From assembly GCA_019448385.1 (NCBI GenBank), contig JAGTXO010000015.1:826147-890146 (forward strand): a stretch of 64,000 nt of DNA. The letters are read 5' to 3'. The position numbers and the translations under genes are program-made. The notes under the pieces were generated by a model. The model saw nothing but the letters and a program-made list of their open reading frames with translations, had not been told where the DNA came from and did no database searches. This document shows positions 17,915 to 28,938 of the stretch, one piece after another (position 1 is the first letter of the stretch; each line of letters opens with the position of its first letter). The stretch is from Diacronema lutheri. Its lineage: Eukaryota; Haptophyta; Pavlovophyceae; Pavlovales; Pavlovaceae.

Positions 17915-19046
17915 ATGATACCTCGGCGGCGGGCGACGGCGTGCGTCGTCGCGGCGTGCGCGCTCACGGCGCTCAACGTATACGTGCACACTGGGCTGGC
18001 CGCCTCCGCGCGGCCGTCGGCCGCCGTGCGCGAGGCTCTCGCGCACGCCGAGGCGAACGCGCTCGCGCTGCGCGACGCGCTGCGCGCGGCCGACCGGCAC
18101 GCCGCGGCGTCGAGCGCGACGCGCGGCGGCAGCGGCGCAGAGCCGCATGCGGCGGGTGGCGCGCGCGGTGAGGACGGTGCGCTGCGCCCGTGGCTGCGCA
18201 TCGTGATGCCCTGCCACTCGCGCCCCTCGGGCGTCAACTACCTGCGGCCGACGCTCGCGGCGATCCTGGCGCAGCTGCCGCCGGCCGACCCGCTGCGCGC
18301 GCTCGTGGACGTGCTCGTCGTCAACACGGATGCGCGGCCTGAGGCTAACGAGGCCTTCGCCGCCGTGCGCGCCGAGCTCGCCGACGAGCCGCTCGTCCGC
18401 TTCGCGCAGCTCGGCGAGCGCGCGCCGCGCGTGCACGCGCCCGCGGCCGGCTCGGCGCTCGGCCGGCGCGTCAAGCCGAGCGTCGTGCAGCAGACGCTCG
18501 ACCTGGCGGGCGTGTTTGCGGTCGCGGAGGGCCTCGCGGAGCAGTCCGAGCTGCTGCTCGCCGCCGAGGACGACTGGCTTCTCTGCCCGCACGGCCTCCT
18601 CGCCATCCTGCACCTCGTACGGACGGCATCCGCCCTCGACCCTCGTTGGATTGCGCTGCGGTGCTCATACGGCTTCAACGGCATCGTGCTGCGCGCGGCG
18701 GACGTGCCGTCGCTGCGCGAGCATTTGGCCGCGCACTCGACGCGCCGCCCGCCCGACCATCTCGTCTACGAGTGGTTCAGCGGCGAATGGCACCGCAAGG
18801 CTCGACTGCCTGGCCTGCCCTACGCCGCCGGCAGGTCGTACCGCGCGTATAGGCACAACGTGTGGTACCACATCGGGCACGTCTCGACGCTCTCGCAGCC
18901 GGCGAACAGGCACACGCCGCGCTGCTACGAGCTGCTCTATGATTGGCTGCTGCCCGGAGAGACCTTTAAGCGCGACGAATGCCCCTCTGACGACGTCTGG
19001 CCCTGCGCGCCCGCGGACGGCGGTGCGCGCGAGCGGGGCGGCGACG

Positions 19047-19087
<41 letters not shown>

Positions 19088-19227
19088 CTCTTCGAGCGGT
19101 TCGCGCAGGTCGACTTTGCGCTCGGCAAGCGCGGCGCGGGCGGCAAGGTGCCCGCGGGCGAGCCGCGCACGGCGCGCGTCCTCGAGCTGACGCTGCGCGC
19201 CGACTCGGCGCGGCTGGCGGCTGCGGC

Positions 19228-19318
<91 letters not shown>

Positions 19319-19654
19319 GGCGGTGGCGACGGCGACGGCATCGTGCGCGGCGTGCGCGCGGTGACGGCGGCGCTCGCCGAGTCGTGTGACGCGGCGTGCC
19401 TCCGCGAGACCGGCCGGCGGTGCGACGTGGCCGCGCTCGGCACGCTCAACTCGTGCGAGCAGCTGCGCGCGCACTTCGCCTGCCGCGGCTGCTCGCCGTC
19501 GAGCGGGCGCGACCAGCCGGCGCACGTCGACGCGAGCGCGCCGGCGTCGGCGCTGCCCGGGCAGTGCGTGTACAACAGCCCGTCGAGCGACTCGGCCTTC
19601 GACTGTGCCGCGAGCCACCCGCTCACGCGGCGGCTCTGCGCGTGCGCACCGTGA
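17915..19654 (+). CDS. Putative type II membrane glycosyltransferase (MGAT4/GT54-like)
   Basis: 579 residues from the ATG at 17915. A basic N-terminus and one helix (CVVAACALTALNVYVHTGL) give a Golgi type II topology. The catalytic region has IVMPCHSRPSGVNYLRPTL, an acidic LLLAAEDDWLLCP (equivalent of the DxD/EDD metal site) and ALRCSYGFNGIVLRAADVPSL, an order like GT54 N-acetylglucosaminyltransferases. Two poly-Gly tracts (about residues 378-390 and 440-475) separate this from a Cys-rich C-terminal module (SCDAACLRETGRRCD, then CEQLRAHFACRGC) that recalls lectin-like modules of other algal glycosyltransferases. Substrate unknown; N-glycan branching is one option. The second poly-Gly tract is encoded by a long pure GGC repeat. 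Confidence 0.6.
19229..19328. repeat. GGC trinucleotide repeat inside a CDS
   Basis: Almost pure (GGC)n to about 19310, then mixed GGC/GGT. It encodes a run of more than 30 Gly in the glycosyltransferase. The phase stays open, so slippage by whole codons would be tolerated. Confidence 0.95.
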
Positions 19655-19751
19655 CAGCGTCACAAGTCACAGCATCGCCGCCTTGTCACTGCCGATTTAG
19701 ATTTGTGCCCTGCCCCCGATCGTGCTGATTGCCGTCCGGGGGAGCCCCGCG

Positions 19752-20996
19752 ATGCCGCCGCTCAGGTTTGAGGACATCGCGCGAGCGGCGAGGCACATCC
19801 GCGGGGCGGTGCGCCACACGCCGTGCCGAAAGAGCTTCCAGCTCTCGGCGATCACCGGCGCCGAGGTGTTCGTGAAGCTCGAGCAGTCGCACTACACGGG
19901 CTCGTTCAAGGAGCGCGGCGCGCGCTACGCGCTCAGCCAGATCGCCAAGAAGCACGCGGACAACCCAAAGTTCAAGGGGGTGATCGCGGCATCGGCGGGC
20001 AACCACGCGCTCGCGCTCTCGTGGCACGGGCCTCAGCTCTCGCTGCCGATCACCGTCGTGATGCCGACGCTCGCGCCGCTCGCAAAGGTCGGCCGCTGCC
20101 GCCAGCTGGGCGCAAACGTGATCGTGCACGGCGCGCACATCCTCGAGGCGTACCAGCACTCGCAGACGCCCGAGTTTGAGGGGTGGGAGTACCTCAACGG
20201 TTTCGACCACCCAGACATCATCGCGGGCGCCGGCACGCTCGGCCTCGAGGTCGACGAGCAGGTGGAGGACATTGACTTTTGCATCGTGCCCGTCGGCGGC
20301 GCCGGGCTGATCGCGGGCGTCGCGCTCGCGCTCAGCACGGTGCGGCCGAGCTGCCAGGTGCTCGGCGTCGAGCCCGAGCGCTGCGCCTCCTTCCAGGCCG
20401 CCCTCCTCGCCGGCACGCCCGTCGACACGCCGACGCGCCCGACGCTGGCCGATGGCCTTGCCGTGCCAAAGGTTGGCGCCAACGCGTTCGAGGTCGCCAA
20501 GGACATCGTCAAGGACACGGTCTCGGTGAACGAGCGGCAGATCGCCATTGCAATGCTCAGGCTGATCGAGACGGAGAAGATGGTCATCGAGGGCGGCGGC
20601 GCCGTCGGCCTCGCCGCAGTGCTACCCGGCGGGCCCCTGCACGAGCGCGTGCAGGGCAAGCGCATCGTGCTGCCGCTCTGCGGCGGCAACATCGACACGA
20701 CGGTGCTCGGGCGCGTGCTCGAGCGCGGCCTCGCCGCCGACGGGCGTATCGTCAAATTTGTCGCGACCATCTCCGACCGGCCGGGTGGCATCGCCGGCCT
20801 GAGCGCCGTGATCGCCGCGAACGGCGCGTCGATCCGCGACATCTACCACGAGCGCGCGTGGACGCACACGGCCATCGACCTGGTACGCATCAAGTGCGTG
20901 ATCGAGACCACCTCTGAGGCGCACGCCAACCAGGTGCATCTCGCGCTCAGCAAGGAGATCGGCGTGCACGCCGTGCAGTGGAACGCGGCGGACTAG
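19752..20996 (+). CDS. Threonine dehydratase (L-threonine ammonia-lyase), PLP-dependent, with ACT-like C-terminus
   Basis: 414 residues from the ATG at 19752; an upstream in-frame GTG is ignored. It is a fold-type II PLP enzyme: Schiff-base Lys53 in YTGSFKERGARYAL, the asparagine loop ASAGNHALAL, the phosphate-binding loop PVGGAGLIAG, and EGGGAVGLAA. Residues about 330-414 resemble a regulatory ACT domain (VATISDRPGGIAGLSAVIAANGASI). The length fits the TdcB-like short form plus ACT, not the two-ACT biosynthetic IlvA. The reaction is L-Thr to 2-oxobutyrate and ammonia, either for isoleucine synthesis or catabolism. No transit peptide is obvious, so cytosol is likely. Serine racemase is the main alternative. 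It follows the glycosyltransferase by 97 bases. Confidence 0.9.
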   Translation: MPPLRFEDIARAARHIRGAVRHTPCRKSFQLSAITGAEVFVKLEQSHYTGSFKERGARYALSQIAKKHADNPKFKGVIAASAGNHALALSWHGPQLSLPITVVMPTLAPLAKVGRCRQLGANVIVHGAHILEAYQHSQTPEFEGWEYLNGFDHPDIIAGAGTLGLEVDEQVEDIDFCIVPVGGAGLIAGVALALSTVRPSCQVLGVEPERCASFQAALLAGTPVDTPTRPTLADGLAVPKVGANAFEVAKDIVKDTVSVNERQIAIAMLRLIETEKMVIEGGGAVGLAAVLPGGPLHERVQGKRIVLPLCGGNIDTTVLGRVLERGLAADGRIVKFVATISDRPGGIAGLSAVIAANGASIRDIYHERAWTHTAIDLVRIKCVIETTSEAHANQVHLALSKEIGVHAVQWNAAD

Positions 20997-22046
20997 CCGA
21001 CCGCTGCAGGGGCGTGGGCTAGCCAATTGCGCGCGCGCGCTGGAAGGGCACTGCCGCCTTTGTGCCCTGCGCGCGCGCACGTGCGCGCAAGTGCCGCAAG
21101 TCCACACCGGGTCGCAGAAAAGTGAGAAAACACACACACACACACTTTGCTCTGCGAGTGGGCGCGCACGTGCCCTGGGCGCGGCGCCTGCCATAAACAT
21201 TAGCCGCTCGCGCCGCACGTGCCGCGGTGCCCATCGGTGGGTGGGCGCCGCGCTCCGCCCCTGTGGTCGGGCACGCTCGTTGGCGCGGCGCCCGGCGGCG
21301 CCGGGCCGGGCGGGGGCGGCGGGCCGCGCGCTGGCGTGGCGGGCTGCGCCATGCTGGCTAAGGGCGGCGGCGCACCCGACGGCGACGACTGGCTGCTGGG
21401 CGGCGTCCGGCGTCCGTCCCTTCGCGACCTCGACGCGCACCTTCTGGCGTGGGGTGGATAGGCGCGGCAGGGGTTGGCACGCCCCCGCCGCGTCCTTGCC
21501 GTCCTCGCCGTCTCCGCTGCCGGCGTGCACAGGGTCGACGCTCTCACTTCGGCCCGACGTTGCGCGCGCGCTCTCTTTCGCTCGCTCCGTTTGTCCAGCC
21601 TCGGCCCCGTGCACGCCCCCCTGCTGACCCGCCTGTAAGCGTCGTTAGTATAAACATTAGCCGCCCCGGCCTGCTTGGTGAAACCAACTGCGACCCCTTA
21701 AACATAGAAATCACAAAAGGTGAGCGCTCGCGTTGGTGCACGAGCGCCGCGTGGCCGCGCCGGCGATGTGCGCAGTATGCGAGTCCGCCGGGCCCCCATC
21801 GACTTTTGCCGCGCGAAAAAGGATCTGCCGCACCGCCGCAACCCCCACGCGCCGTGTGTGCCGCGCCCGCGCGCCGGGCTCACGACCGCCGAGGCGCCGA
21901 CGCGCGGGTGCTGCGCACGCAGCGGCTCAACGCAGGTAGCGGACCTCATGCTCTTCTGCGATGCGCGGCGCGGCACTCCTTTTCACCATGAGGCCGAGGA
22001 CGCGCGCTGGCCGCTGCGCACGGGCGCCCGGAGCGACGAGGTTGAG
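20997..22046. other. 1.05-kb intergenic region without a convincing gene
   Basis: The largest gene-free stretch apart from the telomere. It holds an (AC)n run near 21128-21144, two copies of ATAAACATTAGCCGC (starting near 21193 and 21651), and a 19-base element at 21094-21112 that recurs inverted at 14374-14392. Open frames here are weak and low complexity, including a small one ending near 21461. The last 100-300 bases may belong to the 5' end of the P450 gene, since its frame is open upstream (ATG also at 21948). Confidence 0.6.
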
Positions 22047-23991
22047 ATGCTGACTCCGGCGCTCGTGCGCCAGACGACCTCGCTCTGGACGTTCGCCAAG
22101 CTGGCCCTCGCGTGGATCATCGGCATACTGCTCGCGCCCCTTACTCTTCCGTTTGTGCTCGTGTGGTACGTGCTCGCGCCTTTCGTCCTGAGCACGCAAA
22201 AGAAGAACCTCACCACGCTCGAGGCGCGGATGCGCGCGCTTCACCCGCTCACCGGCGGCGTGAGCGAAGCATATTGGGGCTCGCTCGTCGCGTCGATGAC
22301 AGTGCCGATCGTCGGTATCGACCAGCCGGAGAACGCGCCCAATACTTGGCGGTATCTTGCCTCTCTACCGCTGCTCCTGCCCGTCGTCCTGGTGCCAGTC
22401 GCTGCAGCAACCTTCTCTGCCGACCTGTTCACGTACATTGCGCGCTCTGCGGCCGCCGCCCAGTTCGCTCGCTTTCCGCGCGGCGCGGGCACGGTGGCAA
22501 GCTGGCGCAACACGTTCATGTTCCCCGTGCTGCTCATCGCCAACGCGGGTGCGCGCGTCGTGGCGTACACGTACGAGCTCACGGCATTCCGTGCGGGTGC
22601 GGGCATGCGCGAGGGCCTCAACTACTGGTTCCATGGGAACGGGCTGTGGACGGGGAGCCACGACGAGGTGGATGCGATGCTCAGGTCGAGCCAGCAGCGC
22701 GGTCCTGTGCGAGCAGGCTTCTTTCTCATCGCGCCGGACATCTTCGCGTCACGCATCCTCCTCTTCCTCTCCAATATTGGCCGCGACTCGGAGTGGGCCG
22801 CTGTGCGCAGCCAAGCTCACAAGATGCTTTTCGTCCCGTCGAGCGCGCGGCTCGCAGACCTCGAACGCCGCGTGCGCGCTGACTGGAGCCCACTGGCGCC
22901 ACCGACGGCTGCTGACCTCAAGGACGCCACGTGCACGGTGCGGCTTGTGACCAAGTGTGTCTTCTATGCCCTCTTCGGCAAATGGCTCGACGATGCCGAC
23001 ACAGAGGTCCTCACGGGCTGGCGCACGATGGCCGCAACGTTTGTGATGCCGCGCGCAACGCAGCGCCTCCTTTTGAATCATGGTGCGCGCGACGCTCGCG
23101 CAACCCATGCGACCGGCACGATTTTGCCCTGCTGCGCGCGTGCGCACACACTGCCAATCCCCTCTGCCCACTCCCACCCCGCCACCGCGCACCCACTCCT
23201 GGGCTGCAGGCGTGGAGCAGCTGGGCACCCTGCGCATCAATTCCCTCGGCGTGGTGCGCAAGCACAAGCTCGAGGTCTTCTTTGCCGAATTCAACGAGGG
23301 CCTCGGCAAGTGGAGGCGCACGCACCTCGCCGATCTGGTCGACGAGATTATGTTCGCCGTGGGATTTGCCGGTGTGGGCGGTACTTCGGCGGCCGTCGCA
23401 TCGATGGGCTCGTTCCTCGCGGCGGAGCAGTCGGCCGACGGCGGCGCACACGGCGTTGACTTTGACGGGCGGAGCGCCGCCGACATGCACGCGCTCTATG
23501 CCAAGGACCCACAGGCCTTCATCATGGTGCGCTGCGCCGCATGGCGCGCCGGCAGTAACGCACCGCTTGCGGCCGCGTAGCGTGCAACCCCCCTGTGTCG
23601 AGCTTCCCTTCCCCCCCCCCCCCCCCCACCCCTCCTCTCTCTCCCGTGCGCCGCACAGGAAGCTTGTCGGCTCTCGTCGCCGGTCGGCACGTTCACCACC
23701 TTGCTGCCCGAGACCACGCCATTCGCGACGCTCGGCGCTGTGCCGGCGGGCACGCCGGTCTCGGGCGTGCTCAACATGGCCAACCGCGATCCAGCTGTTT
23801 TCCCAAACCCGACGAGGTTTGACCCGTCGCGTGCGGAGCTGTCCAAGGCCGTCACGTGGAACGGGCAGGCCTTCGGGCCCAACGAGGTGAGCTACCCGCG
23901 CATCTGCCCGGGCCGCAATCTCTCCGTGGCGATCATCAAGGCGATTGTCAACGTGGCGCTATCCTCTGAGAAGATGGCGCCCGCGCCCTGA
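22047..23991 (+). CDS. Cytochrome P450 (CYP74-like); three exons
   Basis: Exons 22047-23082, 23210-23526 and 23659-23991 give 561 residues. The start is set at the ATG before a membrane-anchor helix (LALAWIIGILLAPLTLPFVL); in-frame ATGs at 21948 and 21777 are alternatives. The second splice creates the K-helix ExxR motif EACRL (Glu452-Arg455) from two exons, which strongly supports it. The heme-thiolate loop is YPRICPGRNL with Cys534 (23905-23907). The preceding NMANRDPAVFPNPTRFDPSR and the short Cys loop recall the CYP74/allene-oxide-synthase group, which rearranges fatty-acid hydroperoxides without oxygen, but a monooxygenase is possible. The introns are 127 and 132 bases, both GTGCGC; the second has a C17 run before its CAG. 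Confidence 0.8.
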
Positions 23992-24149
23992 TGAGTGGGC
24001 GCGCGCCGGGGCGATGCGCCCTGAAGTTGAAGAGTCTGCAGTCTGCACACATGGAAAGTCCGGCGGGCGGAAGCGCGGCGAAGCCGGTGCGCATACGCGC
24101 GCGTGTCCGCGTCGGCGGGCCTGTCGGCGCGCTCCCCGCGGCGTGCGGC

Positions 24150-25055
24150 TCATTGGAACGGGTTGCTGCCCATTGGCTGCGGCTGGCCCCACTGCTGCTG
24201 CTGCGGCTGCGGCGCGCCCCACTGCGGCTGCTGCGGCTGCGGCGGCTGCATGTGCGGCTGCTGGCCGCCCCAAATCGGCCCGCCGTGCATCGGCTGCTGC
24301 TGCGGCAGCGGCTGCTGCTGCGCCTGCGGCTGCGGCTGCGGTGGCGCGTCGAGCGAGAGAAGATCAAAATCGAGCAGGTTCGCGCCACCTGCTGCTGCGG
24401 CCGGCGGCGGCTTGAGCGCGGCGGCGGGTTGGGCGTGCGCGATCGTCGGCTGCGTGGGCGGCGATACAGCGTGCGAGCCCGGCTGCGCGCTGGCCGCAGC
24501 GGCCGAGGCCGACGCGCCGGTAGCGGTCGGCTGTGGCGTTGAGCCGGACGGGAGGCCGAGCGAGGCATCGTCGCGCTTGTGCTGCTCGGCGCGAATGCGC
24601 TTCATGAGCTCGACGGCGAGCGGACGCACCTTCACACCCGCGTCAACGCGGTCGACCACCTTCTCAAAGTGCCTCAGCTCCTCGAGCTTGCTCTGATTTT
24701 GGATGACGATGTCGCGCCACACGGCCTCGTGCTCCGGGCCGGTCGTCTCGTTGAGGAGGATCTCAATGAGCTGCATCACCTTGAGCGGGTGGTTGGCGTT
24801 CTTGCTACCGAGCCGCTTCGAAATGATCGCGACGATCGGCGGCCAATCGGGCGTGCGCACGTACTTGACGACGCCGCGGCAGAGCACCGGGTTGACCGGT
24901 TCGGTGCTGTTGCACGTCGCCTCGCGCACAAGCATCTCGGCCTCGGTGTAGTCGAGCACCTTATTCTTGACTTCGCGAATCTTCGCCTTGAACTCGGCGC
25001 TCCCCACCTTCTCTCGGATCGTCTTGGGGATGAACTTGGATGGGATCTGCGGCAT
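24150..25055 (-). CDS. ENTH/VHS-type endocytic adaptor (epsin-like)
   Basis: 301 residues from the ATG at 25055. The first 165 residues form an alpha-helical ENTH/VHS-like domain (YTEAEMLVREATCNSTEP, VAIISKRLGSKNANHPLKVMQLIEILL). The rest is disordered Ala/Pro/Gln-rich sequence with a clathrin-box-type run LLDFDLLSLD and a C-terminal NPF motif (SNPFQ) for EH-domain partners. These features together are typical of epsin-type adaptors that link membrane, clathrin and EH proteins in vesicle budding. No ubiquitin-interacting motif is visible. Poly-Gln/Pro near the end (QPQQPQ, QPQQQQ) comes from CTG/CGG-type codon repeats. It is convergent with the P450 gene. Confidence 0.8.
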   Translation of the reverse strand: MPQIPSKFIPKTIREKVGSAEFKAKIREVKNKVLDYTEAEMLVREATCNSTEPVNPVLCRGVVKYVRTPDWPPIVAIISKRLGSKNANHPLKVMQLIEILLNETTGPEHEAVWRDIVIQNQSKLEELRHFEKVVDRVDAGVKVRPLAVELMKRIRAEQHKRDDASLGLPSGSTPQPTATGASASAAAASAQPGSHAVSPPTQPTIAHAQPAAALKPPPAAAAGGANLLDFDLLSLDAPPQPQPQAQQQPLPQQQPMHGGPIWGGQQPHMQPPQPQQPQWGAPQPQQQQWGQPQPMGSNPFQ

Positions 25056-25214
25056 CGCCCTCCTCCCCCGCTGCAACGGGAGGCTGCTGCCCCTTGCGGA
25101 GGCGACCGCGCCTGCAAAGGGCTAGCCAAACCCAAAAAGTAATCCCATATGAATATGTAAGTTCCCAAAGTTATAAAAGGTTTTTTGTCAGCTGTGCATC
25201 GACATTGCAGGAAG

Positions 25215-28200
25215 TCACCGAGTGCACGGCGACAGCGGCAGAAAGTCACCGACGCGTTCACTTTCCGAAGAAGCGGCCTCGGGCGGCTCGGCACCCGGCG
25301 TCCGGCAGACGCGCGCTGCGATGATCGCGGCGAGCGTCTCCATGCCGTCCGCCGCCTTGTCCACGCACAGGTCGAGCCCCGACGCCTCGAAGGCGTCGCG
25401 ATCTTCGCAGCCGTGCGGGTCGCCAGTCATGCCGACAATGAGCCCTTTGTACCCGCGCTCGCGCAGCGTGCGTGCCGCCTGCGCGCCGTTCATCACTGGC
25501 ATCTGCCAAGCGCCGAGCGGAGCGCGCGGCCGGCGCGTGGGCGGGGGCCGGCGCGTGGGCGCGCTGCGGGCGGCCGGTTTGATCGGCGGGAGAAGGCGGC
25601 GCTGCGCCAGCGCGTGCCGTGCCGCGCGGCGCTCGCCTGGTTGTCCATCACGATCAGGCAGTAGCGCTCGAGATGGGGCTGTCCGTCAGGCCCTGCCGCC
25701 ATCGCCATCTCGACCGCCTCCGCACCGTTGCACGCCACGTCAAAAGGAATGCTCGCCTTGGTGAAGAGCCTGTACGACACCGTCATCCGCAAGAACATGT
25801 CGTCCTGCGCGAAGCGACGGACGCGTGCGCCCGCGCGCATGCATCGCCGGCGCGGGTACGGTCGGGCGCGGCAGCGTTGGGGGGGGGGGGGGGGGGGAGG
25901 GGGGGGGGGAGGGGGGGGGGAGGGGGGGGGGGGGCGATCGCACCACCGGTGGCGCGCTGGCCCCAGCGCGCGTGCATTGCCCGCCAGCGCGGCGCGGCGC
26001 GGCCGCACAGCCGCAGCGCACCTCGACGTAGAGTATCATGCCACACGGAGCAGCGGCAGCATGCACGCCCTCGCCCTCGCCCTCGCCCTCGCCCTCGCCC
26101 TCGGCCTCGGCCTCGGCCCCACCCGCGCGCCCGTCCGCAGGCGGAGCGCCCGCGCCTGGCGCGGCAGCGGGCACGGCGCCGACGCTATGCGCGCTGCCGC
26201 CCCCGTCGCCAATTGTCGCGGCGCGCACGGCGGGCAGCGGCGAGGGCAGTGCCGTGGCGCACGCGGTGGCCGCGTCCGACGCAGCCGTCGGAGCACACGG
26301 AGCACACGGAGCACACGGAGCACTCCTGCTCGTGCTCGGCTGCAGCGTGCGCGCGACGAGGCCACACGACGCGCGCTGTGCCGCGTCGGAACGCGCGACG
26401 TGCCTCTCGATGCGGTGGACGCGAGAGAGTGCGCTCTCGTCGGAATAGGAGTCGGAGCGCGCGACGACGGGTCTGCTCGTCGTGCCGAGGTCGGCGCTCG
26501 CGCAGCTGCCGCTCGAGGGCGGGAAATGCTCGTGCAGCGGCAGCGCGAGTTCAAATTGGCAGCCATGGCCGCGCCCTTTCGAGACGAGCGTTAGGCAGCC
26601 GTTATGCAGCGCGGCGAGCTGGCGCGTGAGGTGCAATCCGAGGCCCGTGCCGCCCTGCCCCTGCAGCTGGCCGAGCCCCACCTGCTGGAAGAGCGCGGAC
26701 GGCGAATTGAGCAGCGCGAGCTCGCCCTCGTCGCAGCCCGCACCACTGTCGAGGACGACAATATGCACGCGCCACGGCTCCGCGTCGGCGCTGTCCAACC
26801 GCAGCGGCTCGCACGCGTCGGCGTCGGGCGCAACACCCGCGCCGCCACCGCCGCCGAGCTTTGGCGTGCCGCCGGGCGGCGCGCCGGGCGGCACGCCCGC
26901 CGTCGCGCCGCCGCCATCGCACGCGCCGCTTGGGCGCAGCCGCGGGCTGCCGACGAGGGGCAGCGGCTCGCGCGCGTGTGCAAAGCCGGCGACCGACGCG
27001 TTGATCTGCGCGCGCACGACATCGGTGAGGCACGGCTCTGTGAACGACCTGCGCATCTGATCGGGCGAAGACGCCGCGCGCACGCCGCCCTCCGCATCGA
27101 CGCGGACGCTCAGTCGAACGGAGCCACCGTCAGGTGTGAACTTGATCGCGTTGCTCACGCCGTTGTTGACGCACTGCTGCAGCCGGCGCACGTCGGCGAG
27201 GAAGAGGAGGTCGGCGAGCGCGGGCGGGAGCGGCTCGGCGACGAGCGTGATCTCCTTTGCGCTCGCGAGGCCCGAGAAGGCGGCGAGCGCGTCGTCGAGG
27301 AGCTTGGCGAGGGGAAACGGCTTGACGCGCAATTCGAGGCGGCCCGAGTCGATGCGCTCAAAATCTGCGGAGCGTGGGAGGGGAGGGGGTGGGGGGGGGG
27401 GGGGGGGGGGGAGCGGACGAAGGCGCGGCTCGAGCGGGTCCCCGCCGTCGGCGGGCGGGCGCGAGAGTCCCGCACCACGCGCTCGGGCGCGCGCGGCGTT
27501 TACCGAGCATGTCGGAGACGATGTCCTGCATCAGCGTCGAGCAGGTGCGCAGCGCGACGCATTGCGTGCGCACGCCCGCGTCGCCGATGCGCACGCTGTC
27601 CGGCATCTCGTCCATGGTCGCCGCAATGTTTGAGACGGAGAGGAGGGGCGAGCGCAGGTCGTGCATCACCTGCCCCATTCGCACACACCGCGCAGGGGCC
27701 AGGGGAGGGGGGGGGGGGGGTGGCGGCGCTTGTGGGTGAGGGTAGGCGCCGCCGCTGCGGGCGGGCCGCTGAGCCGACGGGCGGAGAGTGCATCCGGATC
27801 CGGACCGGATCATCCGGATCATCCGGACCGGAGAGCGCGTCCGGGTCATCCGGACCGGAGAGCGCTTGCGGCGCGTGCCATCCGGATCAGACGCGCCCTG
27901 GCGACCTTGGCCGCGCTCTCGGTGAGGAGCGTCGTGCGGCTCGCAATCTCCTGCGCCTCGAGGCGGCGGCGGCTGCGCTCCGTCGCACCGAGCTCGTCGA
28001 GCGCGCGGCTGACCGCGTTTTTAAAGTGCCACTGTCCGCGGCGCGAGAGCACGACGTACACGCGCCCAAAGGCGAGAACGACCGCGCACAGCACGAAGAG
28101 GGCAAAGTCGGTCACGTCGGACGAGCTCAACGCGCGCTCGTCGAGGCGCATCGCCAGCGAGAGCATCACCAACGTCGAGAGGGCGAGGAAGCCAAAGCCG

Positions 28201-28775
28201 ACAGGCTGCATCGGCAAAAAGACCTTCACCGACGTGAGCACGAAGAGCGCGCGCAGCATCTGCTGCGCGCTGCTCAGCGCGAGCCGCGGCGAGGCCGGCG
28301 CGGCAATGCCAAGCACAGCGCGCGCGCGCTGCGCAGACATGCCCACGCACAAGAGGAACTCGATGAAGAGCACCGCGACGATCGACAGCCCCTCGAGCAC
28401 GCCCAGCCGCACGTAGTGCCGGCGCGCGAGCACGCCGACGAGTGACACGCCGCCGCACGCGCCCGCAACCGCCGCGGCAAGCGCAGCGAAGCCAGTCGGG
28501 CGGCCGCCGCGCCACGCAAGCTCCTCGGGTACGAGCACGGCGTTGAGCACGGCAAAGAAGGCGAAGACCATCTGCATCCGCTTGGCGAACATGGGCCGCA
28601 GCTCCTCGTCCACCTGCTTCATCTCCTCAGCGTGATCCTCAAACGTAAAGCGCGCGGTGAGCCGCAGCGGCGGGATGCGCAGCTCGTTGAGGTCGAACAT
28701 CTTCGCCGAGCTCGCGGGGCTCGGGCTCCCATCATCCGGCGTGGCGTGTGGCTTAAGCGCGCCGGGGACCGCCAT
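25215..28775 (-). CDS. Membrane hybrid histidine kinase with C-terminal receiver domain; five exons
   Basis: Minus-strand exons 28775-27906, 27669-27504, 27364-26022, 25804-25637 and 25502-25215 give 944 residues. Six or seven hydrophobic helices lie in residues about 60-250. The H-box is KVMHDLRSPLLSVSN with His293, completed by a splice. The ATPase part has the N-box NNGVSNAIKFTPDGG, DSGAGCDEGEL and GTGLGLHLTRQL. An acidic GEGEGE linker follows, then a receiver: YVEDD, Asp847 in VMDNQMPVMNG and Lys898 in CVDKA. This is a complete phosphorelay chain: His kinase to its own Asp, then presumably an Hpt protein. No sensor module beyond the membrane region is recognised. The last intron appears to be GC-AG (CAG/GCGAGC). 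Intron sizes are 236, 139, 217 and 134 bases. Confidence 0.85.
25879..25934. repeat. G-rich homopolymer cluster in an intron
   Basis: G runs interrupted by single A. On the histidine-kinase strand this is a C run of over 50 bases, 74 or more bases before the acceptor at 25805. It acts as, or sits in, the polypyrimidine part of the intron. Confidence 0.9.
27789..27895. repeat. CCGGAT-rich short repeats in histidine-kinase intron 1
   Basis: Repeated ATCCGGAT/ATCATCCGGA palindromic units, with GGACCGGAGAGCGC present twice. They lie wholly inside the 236-base intron 27905-27670. Confidence 0.85.
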
Positions 28776-28938
28776 CGATGCCGCGGAAACGGTGGAAAAG
28801 TCCCCGGGACACCGAAAGAGGACAGGCCCTCGCTGTTCGAGGGGTTGCTGATGAGACACACACAGCGAGCTACTGACACGCTCCCATCAGCCGGACACGC
28901 TGGACGGCCAAATTCTGACTGCCATGCCGCCGTCGTTC

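Noticed and set aside
21219-21461. Small plus-strand frame in the gene-free kilobase
   Set aside because: Begins at GTG with an internal ATG. It has a plausible end (DDWLLGG, LRDLDAHLLAW) but no known family, and is too short to support.
26604-28445. Long plus-strand frame opposite the histidine kinase
   Set aside because: Arg/Ala/Glu noise with no domain; the minus strand has all kinase motifs.
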